A DNA stretch of 64,000 nt, taken from Brachypterus glaber (taxonomy: Eukaryota > Arthropoda > Insecta > Coleoptera > Kateretidae). Below are positions 11,235 through 22,237 of this stretch, one piece after another; the first letter of the stretch is position 1; each line of letters starts with the position of its first letter. The position numbers and the translations under genes were made by a program. The stretch covers positions 99,362,893 through 99,426,892 of the forward strand of contig OY294044.1 in the NCBI GenBank assembly GCA_958510825.1, in the 5' to 3' direction. The notes under the pieces are model-generated. The model searched no databases. It was not told the DNA's origin and saw only the letters and a list, made by a program, of their open reading frames with translations.

Positions 11235-12766
11235 AAAAAAAAAGTTTCATTATAATGAAACTTTTTTCTACGACTGGTTTAGAATGTAGGCAAATAGAAA
11301 TATGAAAAAACAATATTTTTTAACTTTTTTTTTCGTTCTAGTTTTAATGAACCTAGGTCTATAGGGAAAAGTATCATTTTATTAGTTTTTTACTATTTTA
11401 TTATTTTATTACGTAAACGTAAATAAAACAATAACAGTTTTCCCCAGGGGAAGTAAAATCATACGTACCTCTGTCTGTACACTTGGCGACGCAATCCTTG
11501 ACGGTAGAGCCTTCGCTTATATATTTCTGTAACAAAGGAAATTTGAATTTTAAGTAACAATTGTTGAAGGCACATAGATATAGATATTAGACTGCTTTAT
11601 AAAAAATTTCGTATACAAAATCAATCAGTAATTGAAACAAAACATATCCGTTGAATACATCAATCCGTTCTATTATATATATGCAGATATATTTTTAATT
11701 CGTATCAGTCCGTACATACGTATTGATAAATTGAATCCATGTTAGGTTAGTTATGACGTCATAACATTTAGCACCTCACGCTGATTTTTTGGAAATAATA
11801 ATAAGTTTGAGAAACTTAAATAAAAAAGGAAAGAAAGCCCTAGCGCTGCCGGAGAAAATGTTTACAAAGTTGATAGCCTACTTTAATTTTTAAACACTTT
11901 TAAATATCTAAATTAAAAAAAATGCAAGAAAATTTTTACGGATTTCATGTTTAATTTATACAATCTTAAATAAAATCCAGAAAGCCTAGTGCTACAGGCA
12001 ATTTTTTTTTAAAACTTGATGGTCTATTTTAATTTTAACAGTTTTATTATTCTTATTTTCACAAAAAATGCAAGAAAGCTACAGCGCCGCAAGCGAAAAT
12101 TTTTACGAATTTCACCCATTAGTTAAGATTGAAATCTTAAACTTTTATTTTAATATTTTAAAACAGTTTTATTATTCCAAATTATACCAACATGAAAGAA
12201 AGATCTAGCGCCTCAGGCCCAAATTTTTATGAATTTAAAGGTCTGTGGTCCACTTGAGCACGCAATATACAAATTACCTCACAAATTACAAAATACAAAA
12301 TTTAATCAATAAAATAAAAAAGTAATTAAACATTTTAAGCCAAAATTCCCCCTTTACTTGTTTCTAAATTATCAACAAGCTGTTGTTGACAACCTAAGTA
12401 ATAGAAAATATATATGGGGCCCTTCGGGGCTCCCTTGAGGCGGGGGCCCTCGGCGAAAGCCGACTAGCCGACCTGGCCTATGCTGGTTGAGCACAGTGAG
12501 GAAATAAAAAAAATTCTACTGGACTGGGCGTTGGCTCCCGGACTATAAGAAATCTTTCTTCAAAAATCTGGTCCAATCTGGTCCAAATTTCAAGTCAGCA
12601 GAAGTCAGCAGAGTCTTGAGTCTGGAGAGTGTTCCTTGTTTACAGTCATGTCACATATTAGGGATAAACTAATCCAGCCTAATCTATGGTCATATTAACA
12701 TTTACAAAAATGGCGAAGGCGCTAATGCACAATTTTAAGGTGACATCTTTATTTTGTTCGATTTCG
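11235..12766. other. Repeat-derived intergenic stretch with a GC-rich hairpin block
   Basis: Begins with a short perfect hairpin (AAAGTTTCATTATAATGAAACTTT, split at 11251), a CCCCAGGGG box at 11443, and several short passages repeating 'gaaagctctagcgccgcaggcgaaaattttta' with variation (11835, 11980, 12070, 12200). At 12414-12490 there is an abrupt GC-rich block with small hairpins (GGGGCCC/GGGCCC, CGGCGAAAGCCG). No ORF of interest. Confidence 0.45.
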
Positions 12767-12802
12767 ATCAAAGAACTTTTACCTAGGTAAAAGTTCTTTG
12801 AT
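12767..12802. repeat. 36-bp perfect palindrome
   Basis: Two 18-bp arms with no spacer, centred on CCTAGG between 12784 and 12785. The word GATTTCGATC flanks it as a direct repeat on both sides (12760 and 12800), as might follow duplication of a target site. Confidence 0.9.
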
Positions 12803-13375
12803 TTCGATCCATACCGCAACAAATCAACAGATTAGTACTTTATTAAAAACTTTATTGCATACTGCCATCAAAAGGAGTAAAACTATTACTTTCCCTAAGG
12901 AAAGTCTTGCGTTAGTAAAAAAAATCGAAAAATTTTTATTGCTTTTTTTACGTTTTTAGACGTTTTATATCCAAAAAATATGATTTCCGTCAGAAAAAAT
13001 TCTGTCTGTCGGTCTGTATGTCCGGGAAATTTGTGAGGACGATAACTCAAGAACGCATCGGGCTAGAGACTTTTTGGACCATAGGTTGATTATCCAAAAG
13101 TTCTAGGGGTTAAAACAATTTTTTGCAAAAACATTTTTTTCTTATTTAATTAAAAAATAAGATGATTTAAGCAAAAAAAAAGATTTTTTTTCTATCACAA
13201 TACTTTCTTTTATGAGAAAGTAAAAAGCGGTTAAATTTTACTCTATTTTAAATACACTGCCGTCCTAAGCTGAAAATTCCTATCTATGTATGTTTAACGT
13301 ACATAGATAGGACCTTTCAGCTGCAGTACAGTTCAAGGGTTCTGAATAACTCGATATAACTCCTATACGCCCCTA
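12803..13375. repeat. Dispersed repeat copy (ACTTTCC...GTCTGT type)
   Basis: Carries the ACTTTCCCTAAGGAAAGT box at 12890, a TCTGTCTGTCGGTCTG tract near 13003-13020, 'actcaagaacgcatcg' near 13046, and the right-hand 'atgagaaagtaaa' end near 13212, the same order as the copy at 23330-23560. A small hairpin with 12-bp arms lies at 13279-13316. No gene. Confidence 0.5.
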
Positions 13376-14067
13376 CTATTGAATATATATATATTCAATA
13401 GTGATTTGTCCTGGGATGATCACATTTCCCATGTTTGCAAGAAACTAAATTCCGCCTATTATGCCATACTAAAGATGAAGAATGATCTCATTAGCCTACT
13501 CCCACCTATCTTATAACATTATTGGCTGGGGCAATGGGAGGTATATAAATAGGGTAATAGTGGCCCAGAAAAGACTCATTAGGCTAATTTTTAATTTAGG
13601 TTACAAGTCAAGCTGCAAAGATGTTTTTAAAAATAAGTGTATTTTAACTGTCTGTTCTATTTATATTTTTAAATGTGTCGTTTTTGTTAAAAAATACTTT
13701 GCACACCTAGGACAAAATTTAAGTCTGAACCTTTGCCATCAGCGCCTTGGAGAAATATTAAGCATACCCAAACATAAAACCACCCTTTTCGAAAATTCTC
13801 CACTATATAAATGCATTTCCTTATTTAATAATTTACCATCTGAAATTCGTTGCATAAGCAATGTAAATACCTTCAAAAGATCAGTTAAGTTATATTTACT
13901 GAGTAAGGCACATTACTCTCTTAAAGAGTACATAACTAAACTTTCATGAGTTTTTTTTCTTTTAATTCTGTTTTTTTTAACTTAATAATTTTATATTAGT
14001 TTAAGTATGATATTGTAAACTTTATGACTTACCAAATGTACCTTGTGTATCCTAATTGGCGAATAAA

Positions 14068-14098
<31 letters not shown>
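13376..14098 (+). mobile_element. 5'-truncated jockey-like LINE with (ATT)n tail
   Basis: From about 13403 the plus strand encodes the C-terminal end of an ORF2: a DLSWDDHISHVCKKLN segment, then after a frameshift near 13480 a 155-residue frame (13482-13949) with SHLSYNIIGWGN and QKRLIRLIFNLGYK, the region after the reverse transcriptase typical of jockey/CR1 elements. A short 3' UTR ends in an (ATT)n run (14067-14098), typical of a LINE 3' end. The 5' junction abuts a 26-bp perfect palindrome (13376-13401). It has the same domain as the end of the 1-1630 element but is clearly diverged from it. Confidence 0.85.
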
Positions 14099-14950
14099 TA
14101 AGTCCGTGCAGTTTTCAGTGATAAGTGCGCCTTCCCAAAGGACCATGGAGGAAGATGGAGTCGCTATCACGTGACCCTCGACGGCACCACTTCTCCCACT
14201 CCAGTGCTAGAATTTTCAAAAGTAAGGTTATATTGGTTGTTTTTAGTGTTTAAAGGTTTTTAAAGGTTTTTTTTTTATTTAAATATATTTAAAAAATGCA
14301 TCCTCTGTCTTACGTGGGTGCAGAACGTATCCAGTAAAAAGTAATAAGAAAAACGTAGATATTACGTTTCATATGTAAGTAATCAACATCGTATTCGAAG
14401 AAAATTAACTTACAATGGAAATGCATAAAAATGTATAGTATTAAAAAATAAGAAGTACCAAAGTAGCACAAACTTTTTATTTTTAAATTAAAAATAAAAA
14501 TTTTATATTCATTTTTAAAAATTAAAAATATTTATTAAAAAAAAATAAAAACTACTAAGAGTGCGGATCTGTAAAATCCCCACCACAGTGCTAGAAAACA
14601 TTTCGCGCGCTGGTCCCGCTTTCTTGCTATGAAAGGTATACATATAGCGACTCCATCTTTCTCCATGCAAAGGACTCCCAAACGAAAATCTTTTCTCATC
14701 AACAAACCTAAATAGAAGCATAAAAAACATCTGGAAGGACAGACAGACAGAAAACTCATCGATTTTATTATATAGATAGCTGTTAAGACTGTTTTTAAAC
14801 CCGTGCAACTTTTAATGGTGGCGCCTTCGCCAATTTTGTAAATATTTTTTTTCCCACAGCAGAGGTTCCTGACGTGCTTGCCAAGATTTAGATTTCCAGC
14901 TGTTTCGGAGTTATCAACAAAACTTCTGAAAGGACAGAAAAATTGACACA
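14099..14950. other. Intergenic repeat sequence, no gene
   Basis: Contains two diverged versions of the same text, 14125-14215 and 14580-14690 (shared 'gactccatct', 'cagtgctagaa', 'accatgga/ctccatg'), partly inverted, and a 'ggacagacagacagaaaactcatcgattttattatatag' type tail at 14734-14778. The overlapping minus-strand ORFs (97 and 138 residues) show no domain and look like chance frames. Confidence 0.4.
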
Positions 14951-15165
14951 CTGAGAGCGCGTTACCGTAGTAAATAATAAATGTTTTTGCTTATATGGAA
15001 CCCCACGAAAGTTAAGTTCATTTAGTACATTCCTTGGTTGTTACAGTAATACTTAACGTTGTTATAGTTCTGGTAATTGTAGCAACCACTGAATGTTAAC
15101 TAAACTTTCGTGGGGTTCCATATAAGCAAAAACGTTTAGTATTTACTAGGGTAACGAGCTCTCAA
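14951..15165. repeat. Palindromic MITE with about 75-bp arms
   Basis: GAGAGCGCGTTACC at the left pairs with GGTAACGAGCTCTC at the right, and the arms continue through GCTTATATGGAACCCC and CACGAAAGTTTAGTT-type blocks. The loop is about 60 bp. Half of the same family occurs at 24540-24600 inside the tandem duplication, between two other elements. Confidence 0.8.
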
Positions 15166-16293
15166 AGCAGACAGACGGACGGACGGAGGGACACCTAATC
15201 TATTTTATTATACAGGGTGTCTCACTAGGTCGGAGCGAAAAATGAATTTGGGAATTTCAAGACACCTGATAGCATAAAAGTTACTACTTGTATTAACAAG
15301 TGTCCCACCAAAATTTGGGCCCCGAAATATTTCATCTTCCTTTGCCAGTTTTTGCTTGGTTAAAAATGCATGTCTGCAAATCAATACCTTTTTAATATTA
15401 ATATATATATTTCCTAGAGTAAGGGTGGTCCAATTTTTTTTGCTTTAAATCATTTTTTACGTGTTTCTAGCAAGCATGTTTCCCTCTACAACCTAAACTA
15501 CTGGGAATATTTTAACGATCTAGGCTTCAAAATATTCGTCTTGATCACAAAAGCCCAAAACAAGTATCACAGGCCATATAAAATTCCATCTTTGGATACT
15601 AGTGATAGTTATTGTAAAGAAATTAACAAAAAAAAAACAAAGTAATCCATACATTTTTATTTCGATATCATGTAATCCATATTAAATTCAAACATTAAAT
15701 TTTATTCGTCAAAAATTAATAAAATTTTGCAAGCTTGTCTTAAAAGGGTATATCTAATTACTGTCTGTGCAAACTCAGTTTTTTTTAATGGAATGCTATA
15801 TTTTTATTTACTCTTTAATTGTAGGATAAAATTCTGCATAAAATAATTTAAGATACCAGAAGATCTGTTTAGTGGTTTTTAAGATACATAATTGAGTTTA
15901 AAAAAAATAAGTTTGCTAATTTAAAGAGTTTTGTTTGTTGTTGTTTGTTTTTATTTTTTTTTTAATAAAAAGGCCGTGAATTTTTTTTAAACAAATTTTT
16001 ACACTAGAAAAAAAAAGATTTTTTTTTGATTTTTTTAAAAAATTTTATATTTTTTTTTGAAAATATTTTTTTGTAAATGTTCTTGTTTTACGAAAAAAAA
16101 ATCTTTGAAAAAAATTGAAATTAAAAAAAAACCTTTTGTTTTCAAAAATTTTTGTTTTTCAAAAAAATATATTTTATTTTAATAATTTATTTATTTTTAT
16201 TTATTTATTTATCTATTTTTTTTTAAGTTGCGTTATTTGGGAAAATGCAATTATTGCATTGCATTGCAATATACCATCCACTATGAATAGTAT
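15166..16293. other. AT-rich stretch; one orphan transposon end
   Basis: GACAGACGGACGGACG tract at 15170-15188, then TACAGGGTGTCTCACTAGG at 15210, which looks like a Tc1/mariner-style TIR without a visible partner. Beyond 15600 the sequence is T- and A-homopolymer rich. No gene recognised. Confidence 0.4.
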
Positions 16294-17450
16294 GTATATG
16301 TTACGGGCAAAGAAGATAATTCGGCCATTGTCAACAATGGTGCTAATAATAAATAGAAATTATCGACAATAAATATGAAGTTAGGTTAAAAAACCAACGA
16401 AACAGGCACAAAACCAACGTTATTGTAAACCAACGATATTGATTATACTGGCCAATATCGCATGCGATTAATCCCAATATTGCCAAAATAGCAATATTGT
16501 TTACGCACGTGAATAGACTTGATTGTCGTCAATGCCCATTATAATGGATACCCTGGTAGAAATTTAACATTAGAATAACGTTTTTCTTACGTTATAAAAC
16601 TATATAAAAGTAGTTATAAAATATGTGCAAATGTCCCGCATTTTAACGTTAGAATCAAACTTAGTTACAAACGTTAATCTAACGTTAGCCTTTTAAGTTA
16701 GAAATACGTTATAAGTACGTTTAATTTCTAACTTTCGGAGGGGGCGTGGCCAACTATAAATTTCTACCTGCATCATAAAATGGCAGCTGGAGACAAATTT
16801 ATTCATATAAATAAATCTTAATATATTTTAGCAATATAATATTTTTAAACATAATTTCGTTACATTTATTTATAAAATAGCCATCTTTTTAGGTGTAATA
16901 TGCTGTTATACTTCGATAAATACGTTTACCTCTCAGAAAAACTTTATATTTAGTTAGTTAATATTTATTTATACATTCATAATCCTAAAATATTTTTTCA
17001 ATTCTAATACAGCGTTGCCAGACTTACTATAATTTTGTCTTTTGGGGGATATTTTTTTAAACTTATTATAGAAATAATAAATAATTATCAAACCTAGGCA
17101 CATAGCTGTCTAAATTGAGTATTTTCTACTATAGCTTACGTATTAATAATGGAAATTTAAAAAATATTTAGTTAGAATAAGGTTAGAAAAAGGTTAGAAT
17201 TTAGTTGGGAAACTAACGTTAGATTTATGTATTTTATAACGTTTTTGTCAAACGTTAGTTTTTAAGGTTAGATTTATATATGTTATAACGTTTATGTCAA
17301 ACTTTAGTATTTAAGGTTAGATTTATATATTTTATAACGTTTTTGTATAACGTTTGAGACTAAACATAAAAATGTCACTAATCTAATGTTATGTTAAGAT
17401 TTCTGTACTTTTCTACCAGGGTAATTATCGTCTTTGCCCGTAACATATAC
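16294..17450. mobile_element. TIR element interrupted by a nested MITE
   Basis: GTATATGTTACGGGCAAAGA at 16294 has an exact inverted partner ending at 17450, with imperfect matching for another 15-20 bp. Its interior is cut by the 871-bp MITE at 16551-17421. Without that insertion the host element is about 285 bp. Non-coding. Confidence 0.7.
16551..17421. mobile_element. Nested MITE, TIR CCCTGGTAGAAA, TA target duplication
   Basis: The left end CCCTGGTAGAAA is mirrored by TTTCTACCAGGG at the right; TA flanks both sides (16549-16550 and 17422-17423). The interior has repeated 'aacgttagatttata...ttataacgttt' motifs (about five subterminal AACGTT copies), typical of transposase-binding subterminal repeats. 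No ORF. The TA duplication indicates a Tc1/mariner-type mobiliser. Confidence 0.8.
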
Positions 17451-17940
17451 CGGTGGTCAAAAGAAGTATTGCCTACGAATTTTCTCCGTAACTATAAAAG
17501 ATAACTTTTTAAAATTTACAGAGCTTGTATGAACCGTAAATACCCCCATTTTGGCATGGTCATTATAAAAAATATCACTTCCGGTCTAAGCGGAAGTGAT
17601 ACCAACTTTTGATTTTTAAGAAACCTATATTTTTGTTTACATTTTTGGATTCGCCTTTAAATTCTCTTTTTGTTGACATATCGCAAGTCTATATTTGCTT
17701 TAAAGATGGCGTCACATAGCCGTTTTTCATAAAAACAACATGGCGGTTCTATGACGTCGATTGGAATATTTCTGAAACTGGACATTTCAAATCTAGTAGT
17801 AGGCTAAGAATTTACTTTTTATGTGAAATTGATTTTCTTTTGTTTTTATGAAAATGGCGTCATTTTAAAGTTGTTTTAAAAACCATCAACTTTAAAGCTA
17901 TTTTGTGCTCCACGTAGGCAATACTTCTTTTGACACCCGG
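17450..17940. mobile_element. MITE with 28-bp TIRs, flanked by TATA
   Basis: The left TIR (CCGGTGGTCAAAAGAAGTAT then TGCCTACG) and its inverse at 17913-17940 differ at a few outer bases. TATA lies on both sides. A GGAAGTGATACC/GGTCTAAGCGG-type hairpin is internal. The element abuts the right end of the 16294-17450 element with no spacer, so the second insertion targeted the edge of the first or shares its TA. Confidence 0.8.
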
Positions 17941-20080
17941 TATAATGAAATGTGAGCATTACATATCTTCACGGCTCGTTTTACATTCAATTTTTGCCGT
18001 GTAGCACGCTGTATTTACTGTTTATATTGTCAGAAAAAAGAATCCTTTGAAAGGATTACATTCTTACATGCGTGGAATAAAAAAAAGTTCGTGATATACA
18101 AACATTAAGTGGAACCTATTGGAAGGCGGAAACATTTGTTCCTAATAGGATAAATGTTTTAAATTTCTAAAAAATAAATTTTTATATTCTGTAACAGAGT
18201 TGTTTTGTTTTTTGTTTAGACGGAGAAGTAATTAAGTAAAAAGAAGTTTTTCAATACAACACAGAAAAAAAATTCTTTAATCAAATTATTTATATTCTTT
18301 GAGTTAGGAAAGGAGGGTATCGTATTTTGGGCTAAATCGCCTGCAATGATAAGAATTTACATGCTTATAGATACCTAAAAAATAAATACTAGCCAAAATT
18401 TCAGCCTTTTTAAATCCCGGAACATACTTTAATTAATTTATGTCATGTCAAAATAAATAACTTCTTCTGTGGGGCCAAGGGCTGTTTTTTGTTGTTAGTT
18501 TTTACGGATTTAACATGGTGTAAAATACACATTGTGTATTACACAATGGGTATTGGACTTATCAGACTAGTTTTTCAGTAAGATTATGTAGTTGTTTTTG
18601 AGGTATGTATTTATACTAATAATATTGTAAAGCAATCGAGCAGCTCTAACGTTATAGTATAGTAACCTAAAGCCTGCAGTCCCATGGGACAGTGTAACCC
18701 CAGACTAGTAATTTAATGTGGCTTTCAACGTGTTTAATACCTTTATTTCCATAACGTTTTAATAGACTTTTAAGCTGTAGTGTTAAATAATAGTATATTA
18801 TGCACCTAGTATGCGAACTAATTCTTTAGTGTTTGAGACTGAAGTTTTTTGCTGAGACGGAGTCGAGGCAAAAAATCAGTCGAGAACACTTAGGACAGTT
18901 CGCATACGTGGTGCATATACTATTTTTTTCTACTACCTAAACCTAATAACTCCAAATATCAGTAAAAATTAAGTTTAAAAATTATTTTGACATAGCTGTC
19001 AGTTTGACAAATAACTTGAATAAAGTTAGTAGTTGTCTTGTTTTCATTATTGAACGTCGTCAATAAACAATGCTTAACAACGGTCAATAATAAATGAGTT
19101 CACTGATCTTATTGGTTGCCAAGGTAAACAAGCCTTGACAATGGTAGATAATATGTAAGCTACCACTTAACTAGGTAGTAGAAAAATACATTTATTTAAT
19201 ATTGTGTTTTTATTATACATTCCAAATGTTATGTTAATGTTCAAATAAAAGAAACGTCACTTTTTTTAAGTTACGATAGAGGCATTTAGCACGTTAGCAT
19301 TGTTGTCACGTTTACGATAACACAAAAAATTTTAACGAATAATTCGTTTGATCAAAATTAACAAATCAAATTATTAAACAGTTTTTCATCATTTCTTTTC
19401 AGCATTTAAACAAAAACATATTATTCTAATTTAGCCCAAAACTCACCTTTAAATAGATATCCTTTATTCTCTTAAAAATATTGTTTTCGACTAAACATAT
19501 TCTTCCTTAACGAAAACAATATATTTTATTTAAAAACTGATACTAGTTTCCTTTTAGATGTCAATATTCTTTAAATTTATTCTTGGAGAAAAAATATTTT
19601 CTTTATTATTTATTCAAATAAATAATATTCTTTAGGAAGATAATTTTATATTTTCGTCCAAAAAAAATGCATTATCTATCTTAACGTAAAACTATAAATA
19701 TTGATTTTATTATATTCAAAACAATAAAAATGCATTATTCTTTAAATATGAATTTTTCTATCCTGTCCTGTCATGATTGGTGGCAAAATCGAAAGAAACT
19801 GCTTATTTAAAGAAATTAAAGGCTTTAATCAAAAAGAAAAAAAAATATTTTAAGGGACAACAAACTTTTATTTGGTAATTAAGTAATTGTCTGAGATGAT
19901 ACTAAAGAAGAAGGTTTGCTCATAAGTGGATAATCTATTTTGTCATCTTATCTATTCCCTAAGACGGCAAATTTAGCGGTCTTTTACAAAAGGTGTCCTT
20001 TACCTTCTAATACACTATTGTGTATAAGTACTAATGATTATAATCATAATTATAATTAAAATTATTATAATTATAATAAC
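17941..20080. other. Intergenic stretch, no gene
   Basis: AT-rich. Contains the word ATCTTCACGGCTCGTTT at 17964-17981, which recurs close to two DCTN1 splice acceptors, and the small palindromic MITE at 18788-18926. A partial inverse 'ctactacctaaac' / 'aactaggtagtag' pair spans 18939-19180. No ORF of interest was found. Confidence 0.4.
18788..18926. repeat. Palindromic MITE, about 139 bp
   Basis: AATAGTATATTATGCACC...ATGCGAACT pairs with AGTTCGCAT...GGTGCATATACTATT, arms about 60 bp, small GAGACGGAGTCGAGG loop. A half-copy of the same family ('gttcgcgtactcggtgcgtaatatactatt') ends near 47791 in DCTN1 intron 2. Confidence 0.75.
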
Positions 20081-20104
20081 GAAAGAAAATGTTAGTGGCT
20101 TATA

Positions 20105-20233
20105 GGACAGAAGAGAAAATTAGAAAAAAAAGCCATGTCTCAGTTCGGATTCGCACCATATTCCCGGCCGGTTTCCGTGAGGACTCTGGTTCGAATCCAG
20201 ACTAACACTTTTTTTCTAATTTTCTTTTCTGTC
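20105..20233. repeat. Palindromic element with a tRNA T-arm-like core
   Basis: The arms GACAGAAGAGAAAATTAG and inverse (ending 20233) enclose a GC-rich core. At 20185-20201 the core contains TCTGGTTCGAATCCAGA, a perfect 5-bp stem with a seven-base loop matching the TpsiC arm and internal promoter B-box consensus of a tRNA gene. No acceptor-D-anticodon arrangement can be completed, so this is not a tRNA gene; a tRNA-derived remnant or chance hairpin are the options. Confidence 0.55.
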
Positions 20234-20260
20234 ATGGAACAGAAGAGAAAATTGTATATA

Positions 20261-20984
20261 CAAGTCGATCCCAAAAGTCACCCCCCCCCCCTCTTAACTT
20301 TTGAACCAGTTGAGATATCGACTTCAAATTTGGAACTTTTAAATAAAACAACTTAAACTATCTTTTAGCATATATTTAATACTTTCAGCCCTTAAAATGT
20401 GGGCAGGTGGGCATGGGGGCACTTTTTTTTAAATAGAAAGGGGGGTCGTGTAATACATAATTTTAAAGCTTATAAAATTCTCCATTTAACTCCATATTTT
20501 TAAATTAAAAAAAAATTGGGTTTAAAATGGGGTTGAAAATGGGGTTGAAAATGGGTATTAATGTCAAAATTCCTCTAAAAAAAACAAATAATTTTTTAAA
20601 ATTTCATCATAAAAAAATGTTAATTATACTTTTAAACTAATTTTAGTTGACATAAATAAAAATTTATAAAAAAAAAACTTAAAAAATCGAATGTTTTAGC
20701 ACAAAAAATTGAAAAATCAAAACCTTAAAAAACATTTTTTAAAAATTTAAAAATGTTAGTTTGAATAGAGAATTTTATAAGCTTTAAAATGATGTATCAC
20801 GCGACCCCCCTTTCCATTTAAAAAAATGTCCCCCCATGCCCCCCTGCCCATATTTTAAGAGCTGAAAATATCAAATATATGCTAAAAGATAGTTTAAGTT
20901 GTCTTATTTAAGAGTTCTAAATTTGAAGTCGATATCTCAACTCGTTCAAAAGTTAAAAGGGGGGGTGACTTTTGGACCGCACTG
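20261..20984. repeat. Foldback element, TIR ending CAGTGCGGTCCAAAAGTC, TA duplication
   Basis: The arms are about 240 bp each (20261-20500 and 20745-20984). The right end reads GACTTTTGGACCGCACTG followed by TA, the left end CAAGTCGATCCCAAAAGTC preceded by TA. Both arms share a C or G homopolymer next to the end, 'gatatcgacttcaaattt' and a 'cccccatgcccccctgccca'-type run. The same terminal words open the element at 59527, which links them to one Tc1/mariner-like family. Confidence 0.8.
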
Positions 20985-21010
20985 TATGTATGCCACTAAC
21001 ATTTTCTTTC

Positions 21011-21730
21011 ATAATTAGTTACGGACATCAAAATTACTGGTTATAATAACGTCAATAATAAATAAAATTTTAAAAGAAGTTCCTTGTTATGTCTTCAATA
21101 GACACTGTCTAATGGAAAGCTAATGAGACAATATACATTTCATGCATTTACTGAAATAGTATACTGCTAAATTCATGACGTATTTCTCTTGCCTAAACTT
21201 TAACTAATGAAGATATGTATATTAGCAATCCCGAGAGGTATGTAATGCTTCGCATTCTAAAGTATAATGCGTTTTCTCACGATATACTTCTCATATATAA
21301 TTACACAAGAGGCTGAGAATTATGCGGGAAAAATTCGCTGATTTCATAAAAATTTGCTGTCTGGAAATAATTACGACCTGAAGGGGCGATGCCCCTGGAG
21401 TAATTATTTCCTTTGAGCGCAAATTTGAATGAAAACTGTGAATTTTACCCGACAATTTGAACAATCATGTGTAATTCGGAAGATTATTTTTTAACGATTT
21501 ATAATATGTCAAAACAACTTTTATATTTTTTTCATAGCAAATTGATATAAATTGTTTTATTACTTATTTTAATTACATTCTCAACTTGTAAACTAAAACC
21601 TTTTTGTCCATTTTTAAATTGCAAATTATAGTTCTGTCAATAGTTTAGTCACTTACTGCAGTACTGACTAGCACGGTACTGCGCTAGGCTTGCAAGCATG
21701 CTCATAAGAGTCAATCTAAAAAAAATGTCA
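21011..21730. other. Intergenic, containing part of a Tc1-like non-autonomous element
   Basis: A hairpin at 21363-21411 (GGAAATAATTAC arms around a GGGGCGATGCCCC core) precedes sequence from about 21411 to 22025 that matches, with scattered differences, the element at 59570-60207 (shared 'aaatttgaatgaaaactgtg', 'acgatttataatatgtcaaa', 'cttactgcagtactgactag'). The tandem duplication at 21731 starts inside this element. Confidence 0.6.
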
Positions 21731-22237
21731 TTGCATTTTATAAAAAAAAATATTTTAAGGTATTTTTTGGTAAATAATAAATTAATAAAAATAATTATAA
21801 ATAGTAATATATAGATTTAATTATTAATTAGTTTTAAGTATGAAATCTTGTTGTAAAAGAGAAATACTGGTAAACAAAATACTACAGCGATTTTCACTAG
21901 AATTTCTACAGTAGAAAATTCCCATAGCTATAATATGATTTGACAGGAATAAACCCGTGGCCAGAAATATTGTTAAATGATTGGTTGATAAAACCGTTAA
22001 AAAATAATCAAAATAATATTTTTTTGAGCTCAAGCACGCACTGTTTCAATGAGGTGAAGTGAGTGAGCTAAGTGGCCCATGCAGGGGTAAGGGGCTGTCC
22101 ATATATTACGTAACGCGCCTAGGGCGTTAGGGGGTCGCAGAAAAGGTGACAGTTTGTGACAGGGGGAGTGGGGGAGGGGGTCTAGGAAAATGAACGTTGA
22201 TTTGAGCGAATGTTCACCAGAAATTAATGAAATATAT

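Larger units (their letters stand above)
20081..21010. repeat. Outer inverted repeat enclosing two nested elements
   Basis: GAAAGAAAATGTTAGTGGC at 20081-20099 has an exact 19-bp inverted partner at 20992-21010. Between them lie the small palindrome 20105-20233 and the foldback 20261-20984, suggesting successive insertion into one older TIR element. Confidence 0.65.

Noticed and set aside
14515..14951. Two overlapping minus-strand ORFs (97 and 138 residues)
   Set aside because: They overlap each other in different frames, cross repeat sequence with a GACA tract, and show no domain.
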